This document shows positions 1 to 8,717 of a DNA stretch of 64,000 nt, in pieces. Location of the stretch: the NCBI GenBank assembly GCA_965200765.1, contig OZ241380.1, positions 2,046,001 to 2,110,000 of the forward strand. Reading direction: 5' to 3'. Position 1 is the first letter of the stretch. Every line of letters starts with the position of its first letter. A program made the translations under genes and the position numbers. The notes beneath the pieces were generated by a model, which saw nothing but the letters and a program-made list of their open reading frames with translations, made no database searches and was not told the DNA's origin. This DNA is from G965200765 sp965200765 (GTDB lineage Bacteria; Pseudomonadota; Gammaproteobacteria; Arenicellales; JAJDZL01).

Positions 1-535
1 CCGCTAATTAGCAGCGGAAATCCAAGCTGCTGCTTGAAACCAATCCTCACATGTTGCAGCTTCAATGAGGCCGCCGCTAATTAGCAGCGGAAATTCGGCG
101 TATCCTCGCGCGGCGTAGGTTCGGTGACCGAGCAGCTTCAATGAGGCCGCCGCTAATTAGCAGCGGAAATCTGGCATATTCAGATGTAGGAAGAGATAGA
201 ACTCTAGCTTCAATGAGGCCGCCGCTAATTAGCAGCGGAAATTTCCATTGCAATCGATAGCCAAGCGTTTGAAACCTATGCTTCAATGAGGCCGCCGCTA
301 ATTAGCAGCGGAAATCTGACTGACCTAATGCAGCACTACCTATTTCAAGTTGCTTCAATGAGGCCGCCGCTAATTAGCAGCGGAAATAGAATTATGATCA
401 ACGCTCAAGAACCGAAAAAAATTGCGCTTCAATGAGGCCGCCGCTAATTAGCAGCGGAAATTCGTTGCAAATGATGAAACGGAAAAAATAACAGTCAGCG
501 CTTCAATGAGGCCGCCGCTAATTAGCAGCGGAAAT
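1..535 (-). CRISPR. CRISPR array, type I-G-like repeats
   Basis: Seven complete identical 36-bp repeats start at 59, 135, 207, 280, 352, 426 and 500, and a truncated one occupies 1-21, so the array continues beyond the window. Spacers are 36-40 bp and all different. Read on the minus strand each repeat ends in ATTGAAGC, the usual crRNA 5' handle, and its centre CCGCTGCTAATTAGCGGCGG folds into a hairpin with one G-U pair. This orientation puts the leader on the cas2 side and makes the repeat at 500-535 leader-proximal. No repeat has degenerated. The neighbouring Cas4-Cas1 fusion and the spacer length fit type I-G (formerly I-U); type V-B also uses such a fusion, so the subtype is inferred. Confidence 0.97.
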
Positions 536-750
536 AGTCCATATCACAAACCATTGAAACAAAAACGCTTTTTCAAAGACTTGCGAGACGTCATCAGATT
601 TACCCGATCAATGACCATCAAACCAAACAACTATACACAATTGTTACTCTTAAATACTTGTTTTCAAAGAACAAACCAAGTTTCGAGCACTTTCAGGCAA
701 TAGAATCACTACCAAAGCACTCGCATTTCTTTCGGCAAGCGTCAAATCCA
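536..750 (-). promoter_or_regulatory. Putative CRISPR leader
   Basis: This is an AT-rich stretch without a convincing gene, between the array and the 3' end of cas2. Given the minus-strand crRNA orientation it is where the leader with the array promoter and integration signals should lie. An ATTGAAAC-like stretch near 553-560 resembles the repeat handle. The promoter cannot be pinned down by eye. A 65-codon open frame on the plus strand starting inside the last repeat is an artefact. Confidence 0.6.
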
Positions 751-1044
751 TCAGACAATAACCGCTTCCCTAGTCGGCTTATTATACTCCTTTCCGATGC
801 TTTCAACAAATAATTCCACCTTATCCGCTAACCCCAAATCGAAAATCAATACATGATCCTCCTTTGGATCAATCAACTCTGTGAGACGACCGACCATCTG
901 TGCATGTCGACGAGCCGTCAATCGGCATTGAAATACCGACAATTGCACCCATTCGCCATAGCCTTTCACTGAGTTGAAAACCTTCCGCCAACGCTTCGGG
1001 TCGGAAATATCGTATGCAACAATGTACAGTCGTTCTTTAGCCAT
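751..1044 (-). CDS. cas2: CRISPR-associated endoribonuclease Cas2
   Basis: This 97-residue protein has the Cas2 ferredoxin-like fold signature: an N-terminal beta strand ending in the conserved acidic residue (YIVAYDIS, Asp12), followed by a WRKVF helix and a QLSVFQC strand. Cas2 dimers bridge two Cas1 dimers in the spacer integration complex. The gene starts 7 bp after the Cas4-Cas1 stop and is certainly co-transcribed with it. It is the last gene before the leader, the normal order in type I-G loci. Length is standard for the family. Confidence 0.96.
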   Translation of the reverse strand: MAKERLYIVAYDISDPKRWRKVFNSVKGYGEWVQLSVFQCRLTARRHAQMVGRLTELIDPKEDHVLIFDLGLADKVELFVESIGKEYNKPTREAVIV

Positions 1045-1051
1045 AATTCAG

Positions 1052-2776
1052 TCAACGTGGTAGATAATGAGGATACACTGGAATTTCGTTCTGCAAGTAT
1101 CGTGCCAACAATCGAACTTGCACTTCAATGAGCCGGCGCATTGAAACTCGATATCCGAACACCGGGTGCGTAGTCTCTTGTTCAAGACGTCGCTCAAAAA
1201 TTCCAATAAATGATTTTCTGCCACCAGGCTGTAATGAACACGCCGGTCCGTTGAATATAAAGTCTTTGACTTTGATCTCACCGTTGTTGATCGCTTGAAT
1301 TACACAAGAATCTGCAACGATTGGACGAAACGGTTCCATCAGATCAAGAGCAAGTGCAGGACGTCCATGCCTCGTACGGTGATAGAGGCCCATACAAGGG
1401 TCCAATCCTGTCACTGAAATTGATACTGAAAATAGTCTGGTGAGCATAGAGTATGCAAGGGATAGCATTGCATTCACAGGGTCAGTCGGAGGTCTGCGAT
1501 TACGAGTTTGAAACGAGAAGTTGGCAACTCTGTCGTCTTCGCTGGCTACTAGCAAATTCGGAAAACTGGCGAAGTAAACTGCCGCCGCCTCTCCTTCTAT
1601 GCCAAGCAGTATTTGCTCTGAATTTGCCTGCTTTGCTTTTTTCGCCAACGATTTCAAACGAACCAAAGCATCCCTTTTGGTTTTCGAATCAACATCACCG
1701 CGCCAATTTCGACGTAGCATGGTTCGTGAATTTTGCACCTTCGCTGACACAAGTTCTCTCGAAAATGACAATCTGCGTTTCTCATCGAATGCAACTTTGA
1801 ATTGTGCTTCGCGTACAGCAATATTTCCGTTTGCTACTCCTGCTGAATGGCCCAAGTACCAACCACCGGTCGTGAACCAGGCCAAAGGTATTTCTTGCCT
1901 CATGAGTGCGTGTATTGTCGGAGTAGTTATTGAAACCGGTCCAAACAGAGCAACCTGAGAAACCGACAAAATAGGAACCTCTACCTTGTCGTCTTCGGAC
2001 TCTACAACCAAGCGTTCACCATCCTTGCGTACTCTGGAACCCGGAGTTTGAACATAGAGAGGCAATGCTGGATCGTCGGAAGGATTCAAGGGTCGCGGTG
2101 GATAGTCTTTGAGAAACATATTCGTTTCGTCCGGCAAACAAATTCCTGCAAGGGAGCATTTGGGACACTTGGGACTATTTTCAAGTGGTGGGGGACGTTG
2201 ATTTGACATCGCCATCGCCCGCAAACTTGAAATGGCTGTCAATGTATTGGTACGCAATTCTTCATCCAGCTTGACGGTAACTTTTTCACGAGATGCAATA
2301 TACCAAAGTGCTCCGCTTTCTACCGTAAATCCATTGTCTTCCAGGATCATTGCTTGCGTACACACTTGAACTCTTTCTGGTTCATATGCTCCCATGGCTA
2401 CATGAGGGCGCTTCCCCTTTTTGTAGTCCACAGGCATAACCACCCCTTTCTTGATTTCGATGACATCCATTTTGGCAATAACCCCCAGCTTTTCTGACGA
2501 CAGAGTTACAGCCCGAGCCTTGGACATAACATTTTCCAGTTCTTCAGACGAAGGCAACTTGCCTTTACCCCGATCTACTTGAGAATGAGCAATAGAGCCT
2601 TTGACAGTATCGACACTGTCGGCCCACTCTCCTTCAACCCACTCCAGATAGGCCAATCGAGGACAATAAACCCACTCATTTACGATTCTCGCAGGAATTA
2701 AGGGTGAATCTGCTTCAATAGGCGGAGGGGGTAGTGGAAGCGATCGTTGGTGTTTGGGGTTGGCAGAATTATCCAT
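1052..2776 (-). CDS. cas4-cas1: Cas4-Cas1 fusion, CRISPR adaptation protein
   Basis: This 574-residue protein fuses Cas4 (about residues 20-225) to Cas1 (about 238-570). The Cas4 part keeps the four iron-sulfur cysteines (Cys38, and Cys204, Cys207, Cys213) and PD-(D/E)xK residues Asp104 and Asp117-x-Lys119; His64 may be the nuclease histidine. The Cas1 part keeps Glu394 in GIEGEAAAVYF, His466 in MGLYH and the acidic ALDLMEPFRP stretch (Asp478/Glu481). Cas4 selects and trims prespacers with a correct PAM and Cas1 integrates them. In Geobacter sulfurreducens the homologous fusion is known to select a TTN PAM. Fusions occur in types I-G and V-B. No effector gene lies upstream; the next gene is a BtuF-like protein 171 bp away. 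Confidence 0.96.
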   Translation of the reverse strand: MDNSANPKHQRSLPLPPPPIEADSPLIPARIVNEWVYCPRLAYLEWVEGEWADSVDTVKGSIAHSQVDRGKGKLPSSEELENVMSKARAVTLSSEKLGVIAKMDVIEIKKGVVMPVDYKKGKRPHVAMGAYEPERVQVCTQAMILEDNGFTVESGALWYIASREKVTVKLDEELRTNTLTAISSLRAMAMSNQRPPPLENSPKCPKCSLAGICLPDETNMFLKDYPPRPLNPSDDPALPLYVQTPGSRVRKDGERLVVESEDDKVEVPILSVSQVALFGPVSITTPTIHALMRQEIPLAWFTTGGWYLGHSAGVANGNIAVREAQFKVAFDEKRRLSFSRELVSAKVQNSRTMLRRNWRGDVDSKTKRDALVRLKSLAKKAKQANSEQILLGIEGEAAAVYFASFPNLLVASEDDRVANFSFQTRNRRPPTDPVNAMLSLAYSMLTRLFSVSISVTGLDPCMGLYHRTRHGRPALALDLMEPFRPIVADSCVIQAINNGEIKVKDFIFNGPACSLQPGGRKSFIGIFERRLEQETTHPVFGYRVSMRRLIEVQVRLLARYLQNEIPVYPHYLPR

Positions 2777-2947
2777 TTGATGTCAAACTCTAATCCACAG
2801 GTAATTGGGGCAGTCTTGAACACTAGCCCGCATCATCACTATGCAAGTCTGTTGATTAAGAATTATCAAATCTTTATTGATATCAAAGCATTATACTCCA
2901 TTTGCTTACTTGTATGTACAATTTACAGTCAGTTGTTCAACAAAACT

Positions 2948-3871
2948 TCATTGCCAATTCACGAATTGAAGTCCCTCTTGCTCAGTTGTCAGTGGATGAA
3001 CCGTCGGGTGCAAGGCATGCCCCAGAAGCTCGAGACTGTCGACCAAACGGGGTCCGGAACGACTAAAGTAAGCATTTCCGTCAGATATGTAAACTTGTCC
3101 GTTGCGCACTGCCCGTAACGAATTCCACTCGGCACTGTCACGCAATAAATCAACATCCTGAATACTTCGTTCTACATCAAACCCGCATAGCGCAATCAAA
3201 ATCACATCCGGGTCGCTGGCTTGCAAATCTGCCCATTGAATCGTGGTAGACGGAACATTTGGGTCACCCAGGCAATTTACCCCGCCCGCGTAGTTCACCA
3301 GTTCCGGTGTCCAGTGACCCGCATTGAACAATGGGTACAACCACTCAAGTACAGCTACGCGAGGAAGTTCCTTTTCCGGAATTGTTGCAGACCGTGCCTG
3401 TACTGCTTCAACACGTGCACTTAACTCCAGAACACTGTCTTTTGCTTGATCAAGACAATCCGCAGCTCGACCCAGCAGGATCATCGTATCGAATACATCA
3501 CTTAAAGACGAAGGCTCCAAATTTACAATTTCCGTTGACCCGGGCAATTGGTCAACAGCCGCCTCTACCTCTGAACCGGCAACTGCACACACATCACACA
3601 ATGCCTGCGTAACGATCAAATCCGGTTGCAACTCCTCCAGCACATTCATCTTCAATGAATACAGTGCTTTTTCTGTGGCCAGTTTTTCCCGTACCAATTC
3701 GTCGATCGCCGCACTGGTGTGGCTATTGTCAATCAATGATCGTGTAACTACCGTCAATCCCTGCACCGAAGCAGGATAATCACATTCGTGCGACACACCA
3801 ATCAACTGCGAACGCAGGCCAATACTGCAAATGATCTCGGTAGCACTAGGCAATAACGATACGATTTTCAC
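2948..3871 (-). CDS. BtuF-like cobalamin/metal-chelate-binding protein
   Basis: This 307-residue protein belongs to the periplasmic-binding-protein class III family (COG0614, BtuF-like). It begins directly with the family's first strand (MKIVSLLPSATEIICSIG) and has no signal peptide, as in a subgroup of cytoplasmic members usually annotated as cobalamin-binding. Other family marks are GVSHECDYP near residue 25, the DLIVTQALCDVCAV segment and a TPELVNYAGG segment. No BtuC or BtuD gene accompanies it, so a transport role is unproven. It is divergent from tyrS, with about 170 bp between them, and could be read together with the cas genes downstream only by read-through. Confidence 0.75.
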   Translation of the reverse strand: MKIVSLLPSATEIICSIGLRSQLIGVSHECDYPASVQGLTVVTRSLIDNSHTSAAIDELVREKLATEKALYSLKMNVLEELQPDLIVTQALCDVCAVAGSEVEAAVDQLPGSTEIVNLEPSSLSDVFDTMILLGRAADCLDQAKDSVLELSARVEAVQARSATIPEKELPRVAVLEWLYPLFNAGHWTPELVNYAGGVNCLGDPNVPSTTIQWADLQASDPDVILIALCGFDVERSIQDVDLLRDSAEWNSLRAVRNGQVYISDGNAYFSRSGPRLVDSLELLGHALHPTVHPLTTEQEGLQFVNWQ

Positions 3872-4041
3872 TATTTTCTGATCCCCGGTTGTAAATCCAG
3901 TAGTGTAACTGATAGTTATAGCACCTGTCGGTGTTCAAAGTATTATGGTAACCACGTTGAGCATTTGCATAGAAAATCCTCAAGTATCATAAGTGCATTT
4001 CTGGCTACTATTTGAAACCCGACACCTCAAGGAATTTGAAA

Positions 4042-5259
4042 TTGTCAAATCATTTGGAAGAATCACTCGACCTCATTCGACGTGGCACCGACGAGATACT
4101 GGTCGAGTCGGAACTCGTTGAACGTTTGAATACCGGCAAAGCTTTGCGTATCAAGGCCGGTTTCGATCCAACCGCGCCTGATCTGCATCTGGGCCATATT
4201 GTCCTGCTCGAAAAAATGCGCCAGTTTCAGGAAATTGGACATGTAGTGATTTTTTTGATCGGCGATTTTACCGGACGGATTGGCGACCCGTCAGGCCGCA
4301 GTTCCATCCGTCCGCCCATGACAGACGAAGACATTGAAAACAATGCAACTACCTACAAAGAACAGGTTTTCAAGGTACTGGACGAAGAAAAAACCGAAAT
4401 TCGATTCAATTCCGAATGGTTTGGGAAACAGTCAGCTGTGGACATGATCCGGTTGGCCGCACGTCATACTGTAGCCAGAATGCTCGAGCGGGACGACTTC
4501 AAAAAGCGCTACACCAACCAGCAACCGATTGCGATCCACGAATTTCTGTACCCCCTTGTACAGGGATATGATTCCGTGGCACTACAATGCGATGTGGAAC
4601 TCGGCGGCACCGATCAAAAATTCAATCTGCTTGTCGGCCGGGAGTTGCAAAAAGAGTATGGACAATTGCCGCAGATCATTATTACAATGCCCTTGCTCGA
4701 AGGTTTGGATGGCGTGCAAAAAATGTCGAAGTCACTCAATAACTATATCGGTATCAACGAATCTCCGAAGGAGATTTTCGGAAAAGTCATGTCTTTGTCA
4801 GACGAGTTGATGTGGCGATATTTTGATTTGCTGAGTACGCGGCCAATTGCCCAGCTTCACCAATTGAAAGAACGGGTTCAAGCTGGAGAAAATCCGCGCG
4901 ATATCAAATTTCTGCTCGCAAGTGAACTGGTGGAACGGTTCCATTCAAAAAATGATGCCGAAGAAGCTCAGTCCGGATTTATTGCGCAATTTCAACAAGG
5001 CGAAATTCCGGATGATCTGGAAAAGAAGGAAATTCATGCTTCCGGCGAGGGCATGGCACTTGCCAATGTACTGAAAGAATCAGGCTTGACTGCAAGCACC
5101 TCCGAATCCTATCGCATGGCCAAGCAAGGCGCAGTCAGGATTGATGGTGAACGCGTCAGCGATGCTTCAGTAAAACTTCCTGTTGGCGCATCGCATGTAA
5201 TTCGCGTGGGCAAACGAAGGATTGCAGAAATTCAAATTGTTCAGCAAGTAGAATCATAG
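4042..5259 (+). CDS. tyrS: Tyrosyl-tRNA synthetase
   Basis: This class I synthetase charges tRNA-Tyr. The HIGH-type motif is PDLHLGH and the KMSKS motif is intact, followed at the C-terminus by an S4 RNA-binding domain (KLPVGASHVIRVGKRR). The open frame extends to a TTG at 4012, but TTG at 4042 has an AAGGA ribosome-binding sequence at 4029-4033 and gives an N-terminus (SNHLEESLDLIRRGTDEIL) of the length usual for the TyrZ-type branch, so I prefer it. No ATG start exists. The gene ends one base before the convergent crotonase gene ends. Confidence 0.95.
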   Translation: MSNHLEESLDLIRRGTDEILVESELVERLNTGKALRIKAGFDPTAPDLHLGHIVLLEKMRQFQEIGHVVIFLIGDFTGRIGDPSGRSSIRPPMTDEDIENNATTYKEQVFKVLDEEKTEIRFNSEWFGKQSAVDMIRLAARHTVARMLERDDFKKRYTNQQPIAIHEFLYPLVQGYDSVALQCDVELGGTDQKFNLLVGRELQKEYGQLPQIIITMPLLEGLDGVQKMSKSLNNYIGINESPKEIFGKVMSLSDELMWRYFDLLSTRPIAQLHQLKERVQAGENPRDIKFLLASELVERFHSKNDAEEAQSGFIAQFQQGEIPDDLEKKEIHASGEGMALANVLKESGLTASTSESYRMAKQGAVRIDGERVSDASVKLPVGASHVIRVGKRRIAEIQIVQQVES

Positions 5260-5260
5260 C

Positions 5261-6022
5261 TCAGTCTTTCTTTCCGAAGCTCCCAACCCGGACTGCGGTC
5301 TCGGGATCCAGAAATGTTCGAACAGTCGCTTCTGTTTCAACTTTCAACGCACCTTCAACATCCATGTATCCGGCGCGATTAATTGCTCGCTTGAGATCTG
5401 TGACCGCAGTTCGCGGCAATGCCGCAATATCCACTGCCAACTGATTTGCAACTTCAAAAACATTCTGATTTGGGACTACTTTCCAGGCCAGTCCCATTTC
5501 AAGTGCTTCGTTTGCGGTGAATTGCGTTCCTAGCATCATCAAATCCCGCGCTTTCACCAATCCTACCATTCTGGTCAGTAACGTGGTTACACCGCCAGTC
5601 GGAAACATTCCCCACTTTGTCTCAGGGAAAAAACATTTCGTATCTTCCGCGAATACCGAAAAATCACAGTTAATCGCCCATTCCAATCCGCCACCGACAG
5701 CCCACCCATGAATTGCACCGACAACAACCTTGTCTCCAAGCACAAGGTATCGACTGACATTCTGGATTAGTTCAATGTACGACTTTGCGACCTCTTTGTT
5801 TTTCGACTGACTTTCATACTCTTTCAGGTCATCGCCTGAACAAAATGAACTTCCTGTTCCGCGCAAAACAATTGCACCAACCTCCTTGTTTCGATTCGCC
5901 TGCTCCAGCGCGTCACACAAATCAATCAGCAATTCTTCATTCAGTGCATTCAACCGCTCTGGCCGATTCAGAGTCAGCGTGCACACCCCATCACTGATTT
6001 TCATCAAAACTGTTCCTGGCAT
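5261..6022 (-). CDS. Enoyl-CoA hydratase/isomerase family protein
   Basis: This 253-residue crotonase-fold protein has the oxyanion-hole segments SSFCSGDDLKEY (residues 58-69) and GAIHGWAVGGGLEWAINCD (103-120). Glu114 and Glu134 occupy the positions of the two catalytic glutamates of enoyl-CoA hydratase, which favours a hydratase, though the family is diverse. The gene starts 4 bp after the stop of a PaaK-like CoA ligase, so the two form an operon; the ligase would make the acyl- or aryl-CoA that this enzyme processes. The substrate cannot be read from the sequence. Confidence 0.88.
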   Translation of the reverse strand: MPGTVLMKISDGVCTLTLNRPERLNALNEELLIDLCDALEQANRNKEVGAIVLRGTGSSFCSGDDLKEYESQSKNKEVAKSYIELIQNVSRYLVLGDKVVVGAIHGWAVGGGLEWAINCDFSVFAEDTKCFFPETKWGMFPTGGVTTLLTRMVGLVKARDLMMLGTQFTANEALEMGLAWKVVPNQNVFEVANQLAVDIAALPRTAVTDLKRAINRAGYMDVEGALKVETEATVRTFLDPETAVRVGSFGKKD

Positions 6023-6026
6023 GAAT

Positions 6027-7361
6027 TCAATCCTCCCGAATGAGTCTCTTCGTTTTCCCTTCTGTTCTGGGCATGGAACGGGAAGCCAAAAGTGTGACAG
6101 AGGCCGTAGCGCGTAAATTTGCCTTTAGATTTCTTTCAATCATTTCTCCAAGTTCTGGCGAAGCCTTGTAATCGTCAGCCAGTTCAACCTCAACCGGTAA
6201 ACGATTATAAGGACCCGGGCCTTTCAGACGAATTCGATATTCTCCGGACAATTCCTTGAAACGATTCAAAACTCCAGCCACCGCCGAGGGAAACACATTG
6301 ACCCCGCGGATTACGACCATGTCGTCACTTCGCCCCAGAATTCGAAAACGCGTTGCAGTTCGACCACACTCGCAGACACCCGTACCCGTGATCAAGGCCA
6401 CGTCTCCCGTTCGATAACGTACCACCGGTTGCGCATTACGAATTAAATTTGTCAACACCAATTCTCCTTTTTCACCTTCGCACCACGGCCTTGCCTGCTC
6501 GCTTATCGGATCAATTATTTCCGGGTACAACACATCCTGACCCAGAAAGTGCAGATCTGTTGTCACTTCGCACTGCGATGCAAAATTACAGAAAACATCG
6601 GACATTCCATAGTTCGCATTACGTACCTTGAACCCCCACACTGCTTCCAGATTGTCGCGAAACGACTGATTGTCCAGTGCCGCCTCACCACCAAACAAAC
6701 CCAATCCCAATCCCAGATCCGAAGGCTTGGTTGCTGGAAATTTCTCGGCGATTGTCTGTTCAATGACAGCCGGGTACGATGGCGTACATTGTATTGCCGC
6801 AACATCCAGGTCAAGCAATGTTCGGACCAGGAGCTCCGTGTTCCCGATTCCAAATGGAATAACAGTTGCTCCGGCAGCTTCAAGACAAAGGTGGTCGGTG
6901 AAACCGCCCATCCACATCTGATAATTCAGGCAATGAATTACCATGTCACCAGGCTTGAGACCCGCGGCAACATGCGACCGCGCACCTACTTGTGCCATGA
7001 TTTCAGAATCCAGTTTCGTCAAACCGAAGTTGATTGACTGACCGGTTGTACCGGATGAGCGATGCAGTCGAATGACTTGGTCCGGCTCGATTGCCAGGAA
7101 GTCACCAAACGGCGGATGATTTTCCTGGGAGTCACGAAGCATCACTTTGGTGCAAAGCGGCAAGTGTGAAATGTCTTCAAGTCGCTCCGGCGGGGACTGT
7201 CCATTCCACAACCTTTGGAATAGTGCAGAATTGCGGAACACATACGTACTTTGTTTTTTCCAGAAGTGCTGACGAACTTCTGCCAACCGCTTCGGCGGGA
7301 GAAATTCCCCGTTTGAAGGTACTATTGTTGAACCGATATGCATGTCTCCAACCATTTTCAA
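6027..7361 (-). CDS. Phenylacetate-CoA ligase-like AMP-binding protein
   Basis: This 444-residue adenylate-forming enzyme is of the PaaK type: P-loop SSGTTG at 102-107, YRTGD at 316-320, and the C-terminal hinge segment GRSDDMVVIRGVNVFPS at 343-359, typical of phenylacetate-CoA ligases. It should activate an aromatic or other carboxylic acid with ATP and CoA. Paired with a crotonase gene 4 bp downstream. There are no other phenylacetate-pathway genes (paaA-E, paaZ) nearby, so the substrate may differ. ATG codons 1, 3 and 7 are alternative starts. Confidence 0.85.
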   Translation of the reverse strand: MKMVGDMHIGSTIVPSNGEFLPPKRLAEVRQHFWKKQSTYVFRNSALFQRLWNGQSPPERLEDISHLPLCTKVMLRDSQENHPPFGDFLAIEPDQVIRLHRSSGTTGQSINFGLTKLDSEIMAQVGARSHVAAGLKPGDMVIHCLNYQMWMGGFTDHLCLEAAGATVIPFGIGNTELLVRTLLDLDVAAIQCTPSYPAVIEQTIAEKFPATKPSDLGLGLGLFGGEAALDNQSFRDNLEAVWGFKVRNANYGMSDVFCNFASQCEVTTDLHFLGQDVLYPEIIDPISEQARPWCEGEKGELVLTNLIRNAQPVVRYRTGDVALITGTGVCECGRTATRFRILGRSDDMVVIRGVNVFPSAVAGVLNRFKELSGEYRIRLKGPGPYNRLPVEVELADDYKASPELGEMIERNLKANLRATASVTLLASRSMPRTEGKTKRLIRED

Positions 7362-7430
7362 TCCAGCTTCTACAAATATTCACAATACAGAGCTGTTGAA
7401 TCCTGATAATGCAACAATGCCGCGGCCAGC

Positions 7431-8681
7431 TTAACAATCCCGTAAAAATATACCGGCGCGCAACTTGGGGTCAAACCAGGTAGACTTTGGCGGCATGACT
7501 TGACCGGCATCTGCTACTCGTTTCAGTTCTTCCATTGTAGTTTGATAGCAGGCGAAACCCAATCGCCAGCCATCCTGGTGAGAGTTCAGCAAACCTTGCA
7601 TGCCTGAAGCACCGGGCAAAAAACGGATGCGCTCATCAAGTCGAGCATCATGGACCCCCAGTATCGGCCCTAATATTTCATCGTGAAGAATCGAGATATC
7701 CAATGACTGCACTGGATCGTCTGAAACCATCTGTTTTGGCAAATTCAACTGATATGGTTTTTCATCCAGCAACATTGTGATTTCTCTGGCGCGAACCGGA
7801 AGCAACTGGTCATCCGTCTTCTCGCGACGTTCTGTGACTTCTATACCGCGGGACTTCAATGCAGAAATCAACTCTGATTCGCTCAAACCGTTCAAGTCAC
7901 GTACACATCTGAAATATGGCATTATCCTGAGCTGGTCTTCAGGAAACAACGCCACAAACAATTGATTGTAACTGGCTGTCAAGTCGTCGTTTCCTGATTG
8001 CGCAGAATCCAACTGGGCATATCGAATACTGGATTCGCAACGATGATGCCCGTCTGTCAAATAGGTTTCTTCAATCTGACCGAATTCTTCTTCCAGTTGA
8101 CGTTCCATCTGCTCATTATTGATTCTCCAGACCGTCTGCACAACTTCATCCCATGCAGAAAACTGCAGATATGGATCTGAATCCATGACTTCGCGCACAA
8201 CCGAATTAATGCCCTCTCTCGGTTCATATCCGACACACACCGGGCTTGAAGTTACTCCGACGAATTCATGGTAACTAGTCAGCATGTTTTCTTTTTCCAC
8301 TTGCGTATGCTCATGCTTTTTCAAAAGTTGTTCAACATAGTCTCTCAAGGGAATGTTTGCGATTAAACCAACCTGCTGGTGTGAACCGATTTGAAGTTCG
8401 TAAAGATAATAGCCGGGAGTCTTGGCTTTGACGAATGCCCCCTTGTCGTGCAACTGCGTCAGGGAGGACAAGTTGTGCTTCAAGATTTCATTGAGCGACG
8501 GCGGTTGCTTGTCAGTAGCAAACTCATCCAACGTTCGCATGACATTGACGTAATTGCCCGGATGCTGTTCGGCAAATGTTCGCCGCTCCTGCGGATGCAT
8601 TGCATCATAGGCAGGAGTCACTACGGCCCTGGCATGTTCGGGATGCACAAGATAACCGTTGAATTTGATTAACTTGGGCAT
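7431..8681 (-). CDS. DUF1015 family protein, serine-locus associated
   Basis: This 416-residue protein matches the DUF1015 (COG4198) family: N-terminal AVVTPAYDAM, KKHEHTQVEKE at about 121-131, and the signature DGHHR at 210-214. The DGHHR motif resembles that of ParB/sulfiredoxin-fold enzymes, which include the free serine kinase SerK. The gene lies immediately downstream of serC and serA on the same strand (36 bp after serC), and no serB is seen in the window. A role in serine or phosphoserine metabolism is therefore an inference from motif and context; the biochemical activity is unknown. Confidence 0.85.
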   Translation of the reverse strand: MPKLIKFNGYLVHPEHARAVVTPAYDAMHPQERRTFAEQHPGNYVNVMRTLDEFATDKQPPSLNEILKHNLSSLTQLHDKGAFVKAKTPGYYLYELQIGSHQQVGLIANIPLRDYVEQLLKKHEHTQVEKENMLTSYHEFVGVTSSPVCVGYEPREGINSVVREVMDSDPYLQFSAWDEVVQTVWRINNEQMERQLEEEFGQIEETYLTDGHHRCESSIRYAQLDSAQSGNDDLTASYNQLFVALFPEDQLRIMPYFRCVRDLNGLSESELISALKSRGIEVTERREKTDDQLLPVRAREITMLLDEKPYQLNLPKQMVSDDPVQSLDISILHDEILGPILGVHDARLDERIRFLPGASGMQGLLNSHQDGWRLGFACYQTTMEELKRVADAGQVMPPKSTWFDPKLRAGIFLRDC

Positions 8682-8717
8682 CTGTATTTCTCTCTGAAAT
8701 CAATCGTGAGCTTTGAC

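Noticed and set aside
77..286. Open frame of 69 codons on the minus strand inside the CRISPR array
   Set aside because: It is made of repeat units and spacers, with internal repetition matching the repeats; not a protein gene.
1..535. Self-targeting spacers against genes in this window
   Set aside because: No spacer match to the rest of the window was noticed, though an exhaustive search by eye is not reliable.
506..703. Plus-strand frame across the last repeat and leader
   Set aside because: It begins inside a repeat and has no ribosome-binding site or family resemblance.
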